Notes under the pieces: generated by a model
The model's input: the letters and a program-made list of their open reading frames with translations, nothing else
Database searches by the model: none
What the model was told of the DNA's origin: nothing
Assembly (NCBI RefSeq): GCF_036569345.1
Contig: NZ_DATCQT010000025.1
Location: 43,467 to 107,466 of the forward strand
DNA from: Clostridium_AD sp036569345
Lineage (GTDB): Bacteria; Bacillota; Clostridia; Clostridiales; Clostridiaceae
Reading direction: 5' to 3'
DNA length: 64,000 nucleotides
Made by a program: the position numbers and the translations under genes
Shown: one piece after another, positions 52,854 through 60,501 of the stretch
Position numbering within the stretch: position 1 is the first letter of the stretch
How the letters are laid out: each line of letters opens with the position of its first letter

Positions 52854-53602
52854 TGGCTATTGTATATGAAACTCCGAAAGCTCTATTAGATGTACCAACT
52901 CACTATTGCCCTGGATGCACACATGGAGTAATCCATAAATTAATAGCAGAAGTTATTGATGAATTAGAAATATTGGATAAAACAATAGCAGTTGCTCCTG
53001 TTGGATGTTCGGTTCTTATGTATAACTATTTTGCATGTGATGTATTTGAAGCTGCACATGGAAGAGCACCCGCAACAGCCACTGGCATTAAAAGAACAAA
53101 TCCTGATAAAGTAGTTTTTACTTATCAAGGTGATGGGGATCTTGCGGCTATTGGTATGGCAGAGATAGTTCATGCAGCAACTAGAGGCGAGAACTTAACT
53201 TCCATATTCGTTAACAACTGCATATACGGAATGACTGGTGGTCAAATGGCTCCAACAACCCTTCCGGGTCAAGTAACTGAAACTACTCCATATGGACGAA
53301 ATGTAAAATTAGAAGGTTACCCAATAAGAGTATCAGAGTTAATATCAACACTTACTGGAGCATGTTATGTTGAAAGAGTATCTGTTGATACAATTCCTAA
53401 TTTATTAAAAGCTAAGAAAGCAATTAAAAAAGCATTTGAAAACCAAATAGCAGGTAAAGGCTTCTCAATGATTGAAGTATTATCAATTTGCCCAACAAAT
53501 TGGGGATTGTCACCACAGGAATCTATGAAATGGTTGAGAGATAATATGATACCGTACTACCCTCTTGGCATTAAAAAGAATACAACTGAGGAGGTTAGAT
53601 AA
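52853..53602 (+). CDS. korB: 2-oxoacid:ferredoxin oxidoreductase, beta (TPP-binding) subunit
   Basis: A 249-residue TPP-binding chain. Conserved elements are THYCPGCTHGVIHKLIAE (with the CPGC motif), the TPP motif GDGDLAAIGMAEIVHAATR followed by the IFVNNCIYGMTGGQMAPTT stretch, and VLSICPTNWGLSP. The cysteine-containing motif CPGC lies where some family members bind an extra cluster. The ATG shares one base with the korA stop. The complex oxidatively decarboxylates 2-oxoacids to acyl-CoA and reduces ferredoxin. The gamma subunit follows after one base. Confidence 0.93.
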   Translation: MAIVYETPKALLDVPTHYCPGCTHGVIHKLIAEVIDELEILDKTIAVAPVGCSVLMYNYFACDVFEAAHGRAPATATGIKRTNPDKVVFTYQGDGDLAAIGMAEIVHAATRGENLTSIFVNNCIYGMTGGQMAPTTLPGQVTETTPYGRNVKLEGYPIRVSELISTLTGACYVERVSVDTIPNLLKAKKAIKKAFENQIAGKGFSMIEVLSICPTNWGLSPQESMKWLRDNMIPYYPLGIKKNTTEEVR

Positions 53603-53603
53603 A

Positions 53604-54134
53604 ATGAGATCACAAGAAATAATATTTGCTGGTTTTGGTGGACAGGGTATTCTCTCAATGGGCAAATTTCTTGCATACGCTGGTATGGATTCTAATTTAA
53701 ACGTTTCATGGCTACCATCATACGGTCCTGAAATGAGAGGTGGCACTGCAAACTGCTCCGTCATACTTTCAGATGAAGAAATTGGCTCTCCAGTTTTAAC
53801 AAGAGCAGATACCGTAGTTGCAATGAACAAGCCATCCCTGGATAAATTTATAGATTTTATTGAGCCTAATGGTCTTCTTATTATTGATTCAGACCATATA
53901 ACTGATGCTCTGGATAGACGTGATATCACTATTTATAAAATACCAGCTAAAACTATAGCTGAAGAAATTGGAAGTGCGACTTTTGCCAACATGGTACTTT
54001 TAGGCGCTCTTGTTAAGAAAACAGGCATTGTTTCAATGGAGACTTTACTAACCTCACTCAAAGCTCATGGAAAAGAAAAATTCTATGAGTCCAATAAATT
54101 GGCTCTTGAAAGAGGCGCACAATATATTAAATAA
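53604..54134 (+). CDS. korC: 2-oxoacid:ferredoxin oxidoreductase, gamma subunit
   Basis: A 176-residue subunit with the Rossmann-like PFOR gamma fold: QEIIFAGFGGQGILSMGKFLAYAG at the start, WLPSYGPEMRGGTANCSVILSD, and PAKTIAEEIGSATFANMVLLGALV. The start is ATG 53604, as GAGGAGGTTAGATAAA ends korB and precedes it; the longer frame begins inside korB and is not real. It closes the korDABC unit. A perfect hairpin terminator follows. Confidence 0.93.
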   Translation: MRSQEIIFAGFGGQGILSMGKFLAYAGMDSNLNVSWLPSYGPEMRGGTANCSVILSDEEIGSPVLTRADTVVAMNKPSLDKFIDFIEPNGLLIIDSDHITDALDRRDITIYKIPAKTIAEEIGSATFANMVLLGALVKKTGIVSMETLLTSLKAHGKEKFYESNKLALERGAQYIK

Positions 54135-54140
54135 CAAAGT

Positions 54141-54171
54141 AATAGGAGTTAACTAAAAGCTAACTCCTATT
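54141..54171 (+). terminator. Terminator of the kor operon
   Basis: AATAGGAGTTA and TAACTCCTATT pair fully (11 bp, 9-nt loop), 7 bp after korC. Confidence 0.85.
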
Positions 54172-54191
54172 TATAATTTCACCTATCAAAA

Positions 54192-54710
54192 TCAATTATT
54201 TTCTTTAGGGTTTTCTATCATATTATATCTATTTATAATTAATTGCCATATAGTAAATATAGCAGTCTGCAATTTTATTAACGTATTTACAGGAAATTTA
54301 TGTGGTCTCAAAAAAGATAAATACATATTCTTGAAAGCAGGTGAAAATGTATCCTCAAGTCTTCTAAACTCTTCATCATTAAAATTATACTTAAGATTAT
54401 GGGAATAGGAATTTCTTATATGATTCACTTCCATAACCGTTTTAAATATATCAACAGGTAGTAACCCTAATGAAAATACTAATTTTGCTAACTGACTAAA
54501 TGACAACTTATCACATTCTAAAATTTGGGGATTCTCAAGGTGTCCCTTTAGCCTTTCTCGCAATGCATATTCTATATAAAGATTCCCCTTTAATATAATT
54601 TGCATTGGATTCTCAGAATTTATATCCAAGTGAAACTTCTCTAATTTGTTTCTAAATTCCAACATGTTATCTTCCATTTTCTTAAGCTCTGTTTTATTCA
54701 TTTCATTCAT
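54192..54710 (-). CDS. HEPN-like helical protein of unknown function
   Basis: A 172-residue all-helical protein. The start is ATG 54710 behind AAGGGGGAAATATT; an upstream in-frame extension has no ribosome site. The pattern GNLYIEYALRERLKGHL, a Leu-rich LSFSQLAKLVFSLGL helix, and NHIRNSYSHN (Arg-Asn-x-x-x-His, an R-x4-H motif) matches HEPN/DUF4145-type domains, many of which are RNases or partner toxins. No nucleotidyltransferase (MNT) partner is adjacent. I cannot say whether it has RNase activity. It converges on the kor operon across its terminator. Confidence 0.55.
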   Translation of the reverse strand: MNEMNKTELKKMEDNMLEFRNKLEKFHLDINSENPMQIILKGNLYIEYALRERLKGHLENPQILECDKLSFSQLAKLVFSLGLLPVDIFKTVMEVNHIRNSYSHNLKYNFNDEEFRRLEDTFSPAFKNMYLSFLRPHKFPVNTLIKLQTAIFTIWQLIINRYNMIENPKENN

Positions 54711-54766
54711 CAATATTTCCCCCTTATTAAATGCTAAATTATTAAATATAAATTTCATCTAAAAAA

Positions 54767-54859
54767 TTATTTATCCTTTCCTTTACCCCAAGTTTTACTC
54801 ACTGTCCATATTAATATAAATACACCTATAATGATAGCTACCACTGTTGTTTTATCCAA
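54767..54859 (-). CDS. 30-residue single-TM small membrane protein
   Basis: TTG at 54859-54857 starts a frame of 30 codons after AAGGAGGTG (8 bp away). The product is MDKTTVVAIIIGVFILIWTV followed by a basic tail (SKTWGKGKDK). It is one transmembrane helix plus a positive C-terminus. Its strong ribosome site and place 70 bp downstream of the TSUP-type permease gene on the same strand suggest that it is real and may work with that half-size protein. Not recognised as a named family. Confidence 0.6.
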   Translation of the reverse strand: MDKTTVVAIIIGVFILIWTVSKTWGKGKDK

Positions 54860-54930
54860 AAAAAACACCTCCTTATCCTAGATTTATGATTAACTTAATC
54901 CCTTAAATCTTTTTCAGTTTTAACTGTTTT

Positions 54931-55290
54931 TCACTTTCCAAAAACAGTTTTTATTCCGACTAGAATAATAAATACTCCGAATGACTTTTTCATTATATTT
55001 ATTGGAAGCATATTTGCTAATTGAGCCCCAAATTTAGCACTAATTAACATAGCAATACAAATAATAATGCCGGCAACTATATTAGTATTTCCCTTTTTAT
55101 TGTACTCCATAAATGCAAGTATACCGACTGGTGGAAGCATTGCAATTAGAGACGTTCCCTGAGCTTTTAATTGTGGAAACCCTTCTAAAAACATTAGTGC
55201 TGGAATTATAATTATCCCACCGCCAATACCGAAAAGTCCACTTAATGTACCTGCCGCAATCCCAATTATTATATACATTATCACATCCAT
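54931..55290 (-). CDS. Half-size TauE/SafE (TSUP) family permease
   Basis: A 119-residue membrane protein with four helices (about 5-25, 40-55, 70-90, 100-117). The motif GLFGIGGGIIIIPALMFLEG at residues 17-36 is the conserved TSUP repeat signature. Full TauE/SafE proteins have about 250 residues with two such halves, so this is one half and probably works as a dimer. Family members export sulfite or organic anions. The second half often lies in a neighbouring gene, but here the next gene codes only a 30-residue peptide. AAGGAGTGA precedes the ATG. Confidence 0.85.
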   Translation of the reverse strand: MDVIMYIIIGIAAGTLSGLFGIGGGIIIIPALMFLEGFPQLKAQGTSLIAMLPPVGILAFMEYNKKGNTNIVAGIIICIAMLISAKFGAQLANMLPINIMKKSFGVFIILVGIKTVFGK

Positions 55291-55543
55291 AATATAATCA
55301 CTCCTTAATTATTTTTATTATACTACAGTTTTTATTGTTTTATCTTTATTTTACCTATAATTGCAAACATAAGTTGTCCATTTCATTTCATTTTCAACTT
55401 ATGTCAGCACCTAAAAAGTATTAATCTATGCTACAATAACATCAAGTTAATTTGGAATTATAGGATAATAATAGGAAAGTGCCTATCTTGATATAAAGAG
55501 AAAAAGCTTAAAAATTATTCTAGCTAATGAGGAGTGATATAGA

Positions 55544-56077
55544 GTGGAAAATCTAGTTGTTAGAGAATGTAGAAAAGAAGATGCACCTGCATTATTACAG
55601 ATGAATATTGATAATAAGGAATATTTTAATAAATGGGCACCAATTAAACCTGATATTTCTTATTATTCTTTAGAAGGACAGTTAGAAAAAATAATGAAAG
55701 TTCAAAAGCAAATCAAAAATGATGAATATTATTTTTTCGGAATTTTTTTAGAAAGTAATAATACACCTATAGGTAATATAAATTTTGCTTTTGTAGAAAG
55801 AGGTCCCCACCAATCTGCTATGATAGGTTACGATCTATCAGAAAAATATACAGGCAAAGGTTATGCCACAAAAGCAGTTTTGCTTTCTTTAGAGATAGCA
55901 TTTAAAACCCTTCATTTTCATAGAATTATAGCAGGCGTAGAACCAGAAAACATAGGTTCCATAAGAGTTCTAGAAAAAGCTGGCTTTACAAGGGAAGGAT
56001 ATTCCCGCAAGATTTTAAGAGTTGATGAGCAGTGGCGCGATAATATAAATATGGCTATTTTAGAGGAAGATATGTAA
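55544..56077 (+). CDS. RimJ/RimL-type GNAT acetyltransferase
   Basis: A 177-residue GNAT protein of the ribosomal-protein-acetyltransferase (RimJ/RimL/spermidine) branch. Motif A GYDLSEKYTGKGYATKAVLLSL and motif B HRIIAGVEPENIGSIRVLEKAGFTREGY are both complete; the Leu/Val-rich C-terminus ends in the typical MAILEED. GTG start behind GAGGAGTG. Solitary, with a bidirectional terminator after it. Closely related proteins acetylate ribosomal protein N-termini or small amines; the target here is unknown. Confidence 0.9.
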   Translation: MENLVVRECRKEDAPALLQMNIDNKEYFNKWAPIKPDISYYSLEGQLEKIMKVQKQIKNDEYYFFGIFLESNNTPIGNINFAFVERGPHQSAMIGYDLSEKYTGKGYATKAVLLSLEIAFKTLHFHRIIAGVEPENIGSIRVLEKAGFTREGYSRKILRVDEQWRDNINMAILEEDM

Positions 56078-56123
56078 ATTTTATAAACTCTAAAAAACAA
56101 ACTAAGGAGATGTCCTATATTAA

Positions 56124-56159
56124 AAATAAAAACACCCAAAAATATGGGTGTTTTTATTT
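56124..56159. terminator. Bidirectional terminator
   Basis: AAATAAAAACACCCA and TGGGTGTTTTTATTT (15-bp stem, 6-nt loop) between the GNAT gene (+) and the dga-like operon (-). Confidence 0.95.
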
Positions 56160-56187
56160 GTTATGTAAAATTGCCATCTTAATGAGT

Positions 56188-56937
56188 TTACACCAATTCC
56201 TTCATAATTTCATAAATCTTCTTTATATCCGCTACATTTGTTTTTCCAGTTACTTTATCTATAATTGAATTGTAAACATGAGGCATTACTTTATTAACTC
56301 CTGCATCTAAACAAACCTTTAATATCTCCTTAAAATTCTCTACGCTTATTCCGCCTGTTGGCTCAAGAAGTGGCAAATCATACTTTGCGCAAGCCAAAGC
56401 TACTGCCTTAAGTTCTTCTATAGTTTTTAATCCACCCATAGGGAAAAATTTAACTGAGTGAACTCCCATATCTTTAAGCATTAACACAGCTGTTTCTACA
56501 TCAACTATAGCATCCTTACCATTTCGGCTTAAAGGACCAGTTGAAATCTTTACTTTCCCTACAATTCCTGTTGGACTCATTAATGAATTTATCATAGTAT
56601 TTTTAGCGTTACTCGCCATTAACATTCCTGCTGCCACTGGTGCTCCTGTAAATACTTCATTAACGTGTCCTGGATCAGTAGCAGCAGCAATCCTTGCTGC
56701 CTTTTCCCACTGCAAAGGGTCTCCCGCGCCTAATCCAACTGAAACTGTTGGAATTTCTTTAAGCCACTTTTGAACCTCAACTATGCCTTCCTCAGCAGTA
56801 CTAAATTGTTTTGATAAAACCCCTACTGCTACATGTCCATCTATAGCCTCAACTATCTCTTTTGCATTTTCTATATCTTTTGCTAAAACATTTACTGCTA
56901 CCCTATTTTTGTAAAATTGAATTGCTTTTCCTGCCAT
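56188..56937 (-). CDS. 2-dehydro-3-deoxy-6-phosphogluconate-type aldolase (DgaF-like)
   Basis: A 249-residue TIM-barrel aldolase, last gene of the nine-gene operon. It resembles Salmonella DgaF, which splits 2-keto-3-deoxygluconate 6-phosphate to pyruvate and glyceraldehyde 3-phosphate. Signatures visible are VSVGLGAGDPLQWEKAARIAA, the HVNEVFTGAP loop, SVKFFPMGGLKTIEELKA with a Schiff-base Lys candidate, and LEPTGGISVENFKEI. GAGAGATAAGC precedes the ATG and the gene starts 2 bp after the lyase. The product fits one end of a route from an amino sugar acid to glycolysis. Confidence 0.85.
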   Translation of the reverse strand: MAGKAIQFYKNRVAVNVLAKDIENAKEIVEAIDGHVAVGVLSKQFSTAEEGIVEVQKWLKEIPTVSVGLGAGDPLQWEKAARIAAATDPGHVNEVFTGAPVAAGMLMASNAKNTMINSLMSPTGIVGKVKISTGPLSRNGKDAIVDVETAVLMLKDMGVHSVKFFPMGGLKTIEELKAVALACAKYDLPLLEPTGGISVENFKEILKVCLDAGVNKVMPHVYNSIIDKVTGKTNVADIKKIYEIMKELV

Positions 56938-56939
56938 GC

Positions 56940-58049
56940 TTATCTCTCCTTTATAATTTCTTTTAGTCTCTCTATAATAGCTTCTTTGTCCCCTTCAATT
57001 ATTGGTCTAGGATCAAAAGTAATATAACCAAGATTAACCTTATGTTTTCTAATCTGTATTGATGGATTTCCGTCATTAAGTTTTTTTACAACTTCATATG
57101 CATCTATTCCTAAAAGTTCTTTATTCACCTTTACTTCGGCCCTATATATCTTTCTGCCTGCTTCATCTAATGTAATTTTAGCTTCAAGTCCTTCTATTTT
57201 ATTTGCATTATCTACAATATAATCTACAGTTTCCTTTTGCTTTTTAAGTTCTTTTTCACTATCTTTATTTTCATAAAGATCTAATGCTTTAAGTAAACCC
57301 ATTATACTTTCTTTTCCTACTTTCATAGCTCTTCCTATGCCTTTGTATTGCCTTTTTGCATAGGATATATACTCCTTCTTTCCAGTTACAAACCCAGAAG
57401 TTGTTGCTTCTAATGCCTTTGCGCCACTATAAGTTACAAGATCCGCACCCTTTTCAACATAGATAACTAAATCTTCTTCTGCTGCTGCATCAACAATAAT
57501 AGGTAAATTATTTCTATGAGCAATTTCAATCATATCTTCTAAGGAAACCATACCCTTTTGAACACAATGATGTGATTTTATATACATTAGGGCTACAGTA
57601 TTACTGTTTATCGCATTTTCAATGTGGTCCTTTTCTACAACATTTGAGTATCCAACTTCAACAGGCACTCCTCCTGCCAAACTTATCATAGTTGTAACTG
57701 GAGCACCATAATTTACGACATGTCCCTTTTGAATAATAACTTCATTTTTAAGTCCTTGAGTTATAGGTAACCTTTCTAGAAGTTCTAATTCTCCTTTTGT
57801 AATTAATCCAGCTATTGAAAGTACTATTCCAGCTGAAGCACAAGAGGTTACACATGAATCCTCAGCTCCTGTATACTTGGAAATAATCACACCTGCCATA
57901 TCAATTAAATCATCAATTACTACGTAATTTTGACCACCTTGCTTTGCAGCTTCTACGACTTCATCACTAATAGTTGATACTCCGAGCGCTGTCATTCTAC
58001 CAGATGCATTTATTACTCTTTTTAAACCTATTTTTTCATATATATTCAT
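56940..58049 (-). CDS. DgaE-type PLP-dependent ammonia-lyase
   Basis: A 369-residue fold-type-I PLP enzyme of the SelA/DgaE group. In Salmonella DgaE turns D-glucosaminate 6-phosphate into 2-keto-3-deoxygluconate 6-phosphate and ammonia. Visible marks are the N-terminal RVINASGRMTALGVS, SSCASAGIVLSIAG-type cofactor region (TSCASAGI), IVDAAAEEDL with the pyridine-N Asp and the Schiff-base Lys211 in TYSGAKALEATTSG. The C-terminus carries RKHKVNLGYITFDPRP. GGAGAAGTG lies before the ATG. Its neighbour downstream is the aldolase acting on the predicted product, which supports the route. Specificity here is inferred. Confidence 0.87.
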   Translation of the reverse strand: MNIYEKIGLKRVINASGRMTALGVSTISDEVVEAAKQGGQNYVVIDDLIDMAGVIISKYTGAEDSCVTSCASAGIVLSIAGLITKGELELLERLPITQGLKNEVIIQKGHVVNYGAPVTTMISLAGGVPVEVGYSNVVEKDHIENAINSNTVALMYIKSHHCVQKGMVSLEDMIEIAHRNNLPIIVDAAAEEDLVIYVEKGADLVTYSGAKALEATTSGFVTGKKEYISYAKRQYKGIGRAMKVGKESIMGLLKALDLYENKDSEKELKKQKETVDYIVDNANKIEGLEAKITLDEAGRKIYRAEVKVNKELLGIDAYEVVKKLNDGNPSIQIRKHKVNLGYITFDPRPIIEGDKEAIIERLKEIIKER

Positions 58050-58066
58050 AATTTATCACTTCTCCT

Positions 58067-58708
58067 TTAATGTATAAACAATCCTCCAGCAATCATTGCC
58101 CCAAGTATTGCTCCACCAACTAATGGTCTATCGAATTTATAGAATATTGCTCCTCCTATAAATGCGCCTATTCCAGTAGGAATACCAAATTCAATAGCTG
58201 ATAATATTATTAATGGCCCTAGGTATCTTCCTGTAGCGTTACCAGCACCCATCATTATTCCAGTTCCACCAGTTGCAATTCCATTAGGAACCAATTTTCT
58301 TATTATAATTATTAATCCTCCAATAGCTAATCCTATTACGAACCCGGTTAATAATGCTAATGGGAAACTCGTAATTGGTGCTGTAACCCCCGCTGCTAAC
58401 ATAATAGCAGGAATACCAATACCTACACCTGTTAATAGAGCGCCACCTATATCTAGAATTCCAACGAGTGGACCTTCCAATACTCTTGCAAGAAGAAAAC
58501 TTAATGAGAAACCTGCTGCTGCTGTAAAGTCTCCTCCTTTAAGCCCTTTATCAAGCATTTGGATTACAAATATTTCATTAAATGCACCTGTATGGTACAT
58601 AACATACATATGAGTTCCTGCAAATATAGCCGCGCAAGCTATCCCAACAATTAGTGGAAATATCCTCTCTGACATTAATAAGCTGTTAATACGCTTTGTA
58701 CTTTCCAT
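58067..58708 (-). CDS. DUF4310 family membrane protein (putative transporter subunit)
   Basis: A 213-residue integral membrane protein with about six helices and a glycine-rich core (GGALLTGVGIGIPAIMLAAG, FVIGLAIGGLIIII, GGTGIMMGAGNATGRYLGPL and GIGAFIGGAIFYKFDRPLVGGAILG). It matches the DUF4310/EF_0833-type protein of a conserved operon known mainly from Enterococcus and Aeromonas annotations. It sits beside the DUF4311 gene; together they are probably the membrane part of an uncharacterised uptake system. GGAGGATGAAAT precedes the ATG. No ATP-binding gene is nearby. Confidence 0.82.
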   Translation of the reverse strand: MESTKRINSLLMSERIFPLIVGIACAAIFAGTHMYVMYHTGAFNEIFVIQMLDKGLKGGDFTAAAGFSLSFLLARVLEGPLVGILDIGGALLTGVGIGIPAIMLAAGVTAPITSFPLALLTGFVIGLAIGGLIIIIRKLVPNGIATGGTGIMMGAGNATGRYLGPLIILSAIEFGIPTGIGAFIGGAIFYKFDRPLVGGAILGAMIAGGLFIH

Positions 58709-58732
58709 TATTTCATCCTCCTAATCAACTTA

Positions 58733-59461
58733 TTATATATTTAATCCCAATTTCTTGAAAAATCCTCTAAAGTAGGCAATTGCTATAAACATTACAACTA
58801 CTATTACAATTAATCCTATGGATGGCTTACTTTTATATCCATTTTCCTCAACCGTTTGCCCAACTAAAATACCAAGGACTACACCCGGAGTGGCATTACC
58901 AGATACCATATGAGAAATTCCACCTAACATCGTAGCCCATGTACCTGTAGTTTTACCTGCATCTAAAGCTGCAAGCCAGAATATAACAGGCATTACTGGG
59001 TTTATCATAAGATTAGAAGCTGGTGTTAAAATCTTAGCTGCAATATCTGCAAGATTATGAGGTACTATTGCTGATAGTGTATTTAAGAAGGTTACCACAA
59101 CTGCTCCAACTCCTGCTCCTGCAAGTGCCATCTTGGCTGGATTGTGTAGAGTTTCTTCTAGCTTTTTATTTCTAAGAAGAAGTATAGCTGTTGCAAAATT
59201 TGGAATGACTCTATGAACTACGTCCTGAGTTAATGCACCAGCACCCACAGTTGAAGCTGCGGAATTTAATAAAAATCCAAATCCAAATGAAAAATGAGCT
59301 ACTGGATCACCGTTACAAGCATTTAACTCTCCTAATGTTCTGAAAGCTCCGAGTCCCTGACTCTCAGGTGCATGAAACATTCTCGCTGCACCTGCAGCTA
59401 CTGAACCTCCTAATAAAAAACCAATGATTACTGATTTAAAAACAATTATTAACACTCTCAT
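58733..59461 (-). CDS. DUF4311 family membrane protein (putative transporter subunit)
   Basis: A 242-residue integral membrane protein with six or seven helices. FHAPESQGLGAFRTLGELNACNGDPVAHFSFGFGFLLNSAASTVGAGALTQDVVHR covers a polar pore-like stretch (read in parts: GDPVAHFSFGFG, NSAASTVGAGALTQD), followed by LASNLMINPVMPVIFWLAALDAGKTTG-type segments and SGNATPGVVLGILVG. The glycine-rich, non-ABC character resembles channel- or EIIC-like transporters. It corresponds to EF_0832 of the conserved operon. GGGGGGATGA precedes the ATG; 12 bp separate it from the DUF4312 gene. Confidence 0.82.
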   Translation of the reverse strand: MRVLIIVFKSVIIGFLLGGSVAAGAARMFHAPESQGLGAFRTLGELNACNGDPVAHFSFGFGFLLNSAASTVGAGALTQDVVHRVIPNFATAILLLRNKKLEETLHNPAKMALAGAGVGAVVVTFLNTLSAIVPHNLADIAAKILTPASNLMINPVMPVIFWLAALDAGKTTGTWATMLGGISHMVSGNATPGVVLGILVGQTVEENGYKSKPSIGLIVIVVVMFIAIAYFRGFFKKLGLNI

Positions 59462-59472
59462 CCCCCCATTTC

Positions 59473-59760
59473 TTAATATTTTATATACTTAACGTTTACA
59501 ACGATAGTGGCTGTTAATTTAACTAATTTCTTTTCTCTTGGCATAAACAGAAATAAAAATTTTTCAGTATATTTCTGCTCATCAACTTTATCAATAAAAA
59601 CATCTTTGGGTTCCATTTGAATAACAATTCCAGACACTTTCTTATAAATCTCTCTCTTTAAATCAGAAAATATCTTTCCAATAGCATCATCTTTACTTTT
59701 ACCTGTTGCACTTAATGTAATTGTTACCTCAGTTTCTATTAGTGAGCTTCTTCTTTCCAT
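59473..59760 (-). CDS. DUF4312 family cytosolic protein
   Basis: A 95-residue protein. The start is ATG 59760 with GGGTG about 8 bp upstream; an ATG at 59775 inside the previous gene lacks a ribosome site. An alternating hydrophobic pattern (ETEVTITLSATGKSKDDAIGKIFSDLKREIY, VSGIVIQMEPKDVFI, KLVKLTATIVVNVKYI) suggests a small alpha/beta fold. The family corresponds to EF_0831 of the conserved operon. Function is unknown. It follows the SFCGS gene without a gap, so the two proteins are probably made in equal amounts. Confidence 0.78.
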   Translation of the reverse strand: MERRSSLIETEVTITLSATGKSKDDAIGKIFSDLKREIYKKVSGIVIQMEPKDVFIDKVDEQKYTEKFLFLFMPREKKLVKLTATIVVNVKYIKY

Positions 59761-59761
59761 A

Positions 59762-60130
59762 CTATTCACACCCATTTAATTTTTTATACTCATTTACAAT
59801 TCTCTCTCCTAATTCTTCAACATCTAAAAACCCAAAACCTAAGACTTTATTGCCTTCCTTTATAGCTGTCACACCCGCATCTACAGATCTTAATTCATAC
59901 TTTACCTTATAACCATATTTATTTGCAGCAGTTAATGCACCTGCACCACCTGATCCACAAAAGCTTATTCCTATATCACCATTTTTCTCATGCATTACAT
60001 CTCCAAGCTTCATATCAGCTGCCATACCTGGAATGACTATTGCAGTGCCACCTGCTTTTTCGACTCCCCTAGCAACATTCTGACCTTTACCAAGCCTATG
60101 CCCTATAACAACAACTATTTCCTTACTCAT
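59762..60130 (-). CDS. Glycine-rich SFCGS family protein (possible EIIB-like phosphocarrier)
   Basis: A 122-residue cytosolic protein. The central GISFCGSGGAGALTAANKYGY gives the family name; Cys58 in SFCGSGG sits after a beta strand and before a glycine-rich loop and helix, as the phospho-cysteine does in PTS EIIB proteins (V-x-C-G-x-G-x-x-T/S). N-terminal VVIGHRLGKGQNVARGVEKAGGTAIVIPG is a Rossmann-like start. This corresponds to EF_0830 of the conserved operon. A phosphocarrier role is an inference from motif shape and context, not established. GGGAGGATAAATATT precedes the ATG. Confidence 0.78.
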   Translation of the reverse strand: MSKEIVVVIGHRLGKGQNVARGVEKAGGTAIVIPGMAADMKLGDVMHEKNGDIGISFCGSGGAGALTAANKYGYKVKYELRSVDAGVTAIKEGNKVLGFGFLDVEELGERIVNEYKKLNGCE

Positions 60131-60147
60131 AATATTTATCCTCCCTA

Positions 60148-60501
60148 TTATTTATTATTCATTGCTACTTGAATATGAATTGAAATAAGATAAATCTCCG
60201 ACATGTTTATCTCACTTTTATATCTACTAAATATCTCACTAAACAATTCTTTTCCAATCTCTATTGAATTCTCTGTAAGCTCTGACACCATATCTTTTTC
60301 AATGGTATCTACGAATTCTCTTTTTTTAACTCTTTCAATAAATTTTATTATGTGATTATAAAAAGTAATAGCAAAAATGTCGTCAAAACTAATATCATAT
60401 TTTTTCAAAACCTTATTAACATACTCTAAATCTTCTTTTACAGCGTCTAATTCCCCATCTTTTAAAGTTAAATTATTCTTTATTAAATCTAAATACTTCA
60501 C
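60148..60501 (-). CDS. Stand-alone PRD domain protein
   Basis: A 117-residue protein consisting of one PTS-regulation domain: helical, with AITFYNHIIKFIERVKKREF carrying the first conserved His (YNHIIKFIER) and YLISIHIQVAMNNK carrying a second His at the end. PRD histidines are phosphorylated by PTS proteins in antiterminators. As a free-standing domain it corresponds to EF_0829 of the conserved operon and may sense or relay phosphorylation. The GTG start follows GGAGGAG by 6 bp and lies within the 3' end of the amidohydrolase gene (29-bp overlap). Confidence 0.8.
   Translation of the reverse strand: MKYLDLIKNNLTLKDGELDAVKEDLEYVNKVLKKYDISFDDIFAITFYNHIIKFIERVKKREFVDTIEKDMVSELTENSIEIGKELFSEIFSRYKSEINMSEIYLISIHIQVAMNNK

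Noticed and set aside
54192..54710. HEPN-like gene as half of a HEPN-MNT toxin-antitoxin pair
   Set aside because: No nucleotidyltransferase-like gene is adjacent on either side.
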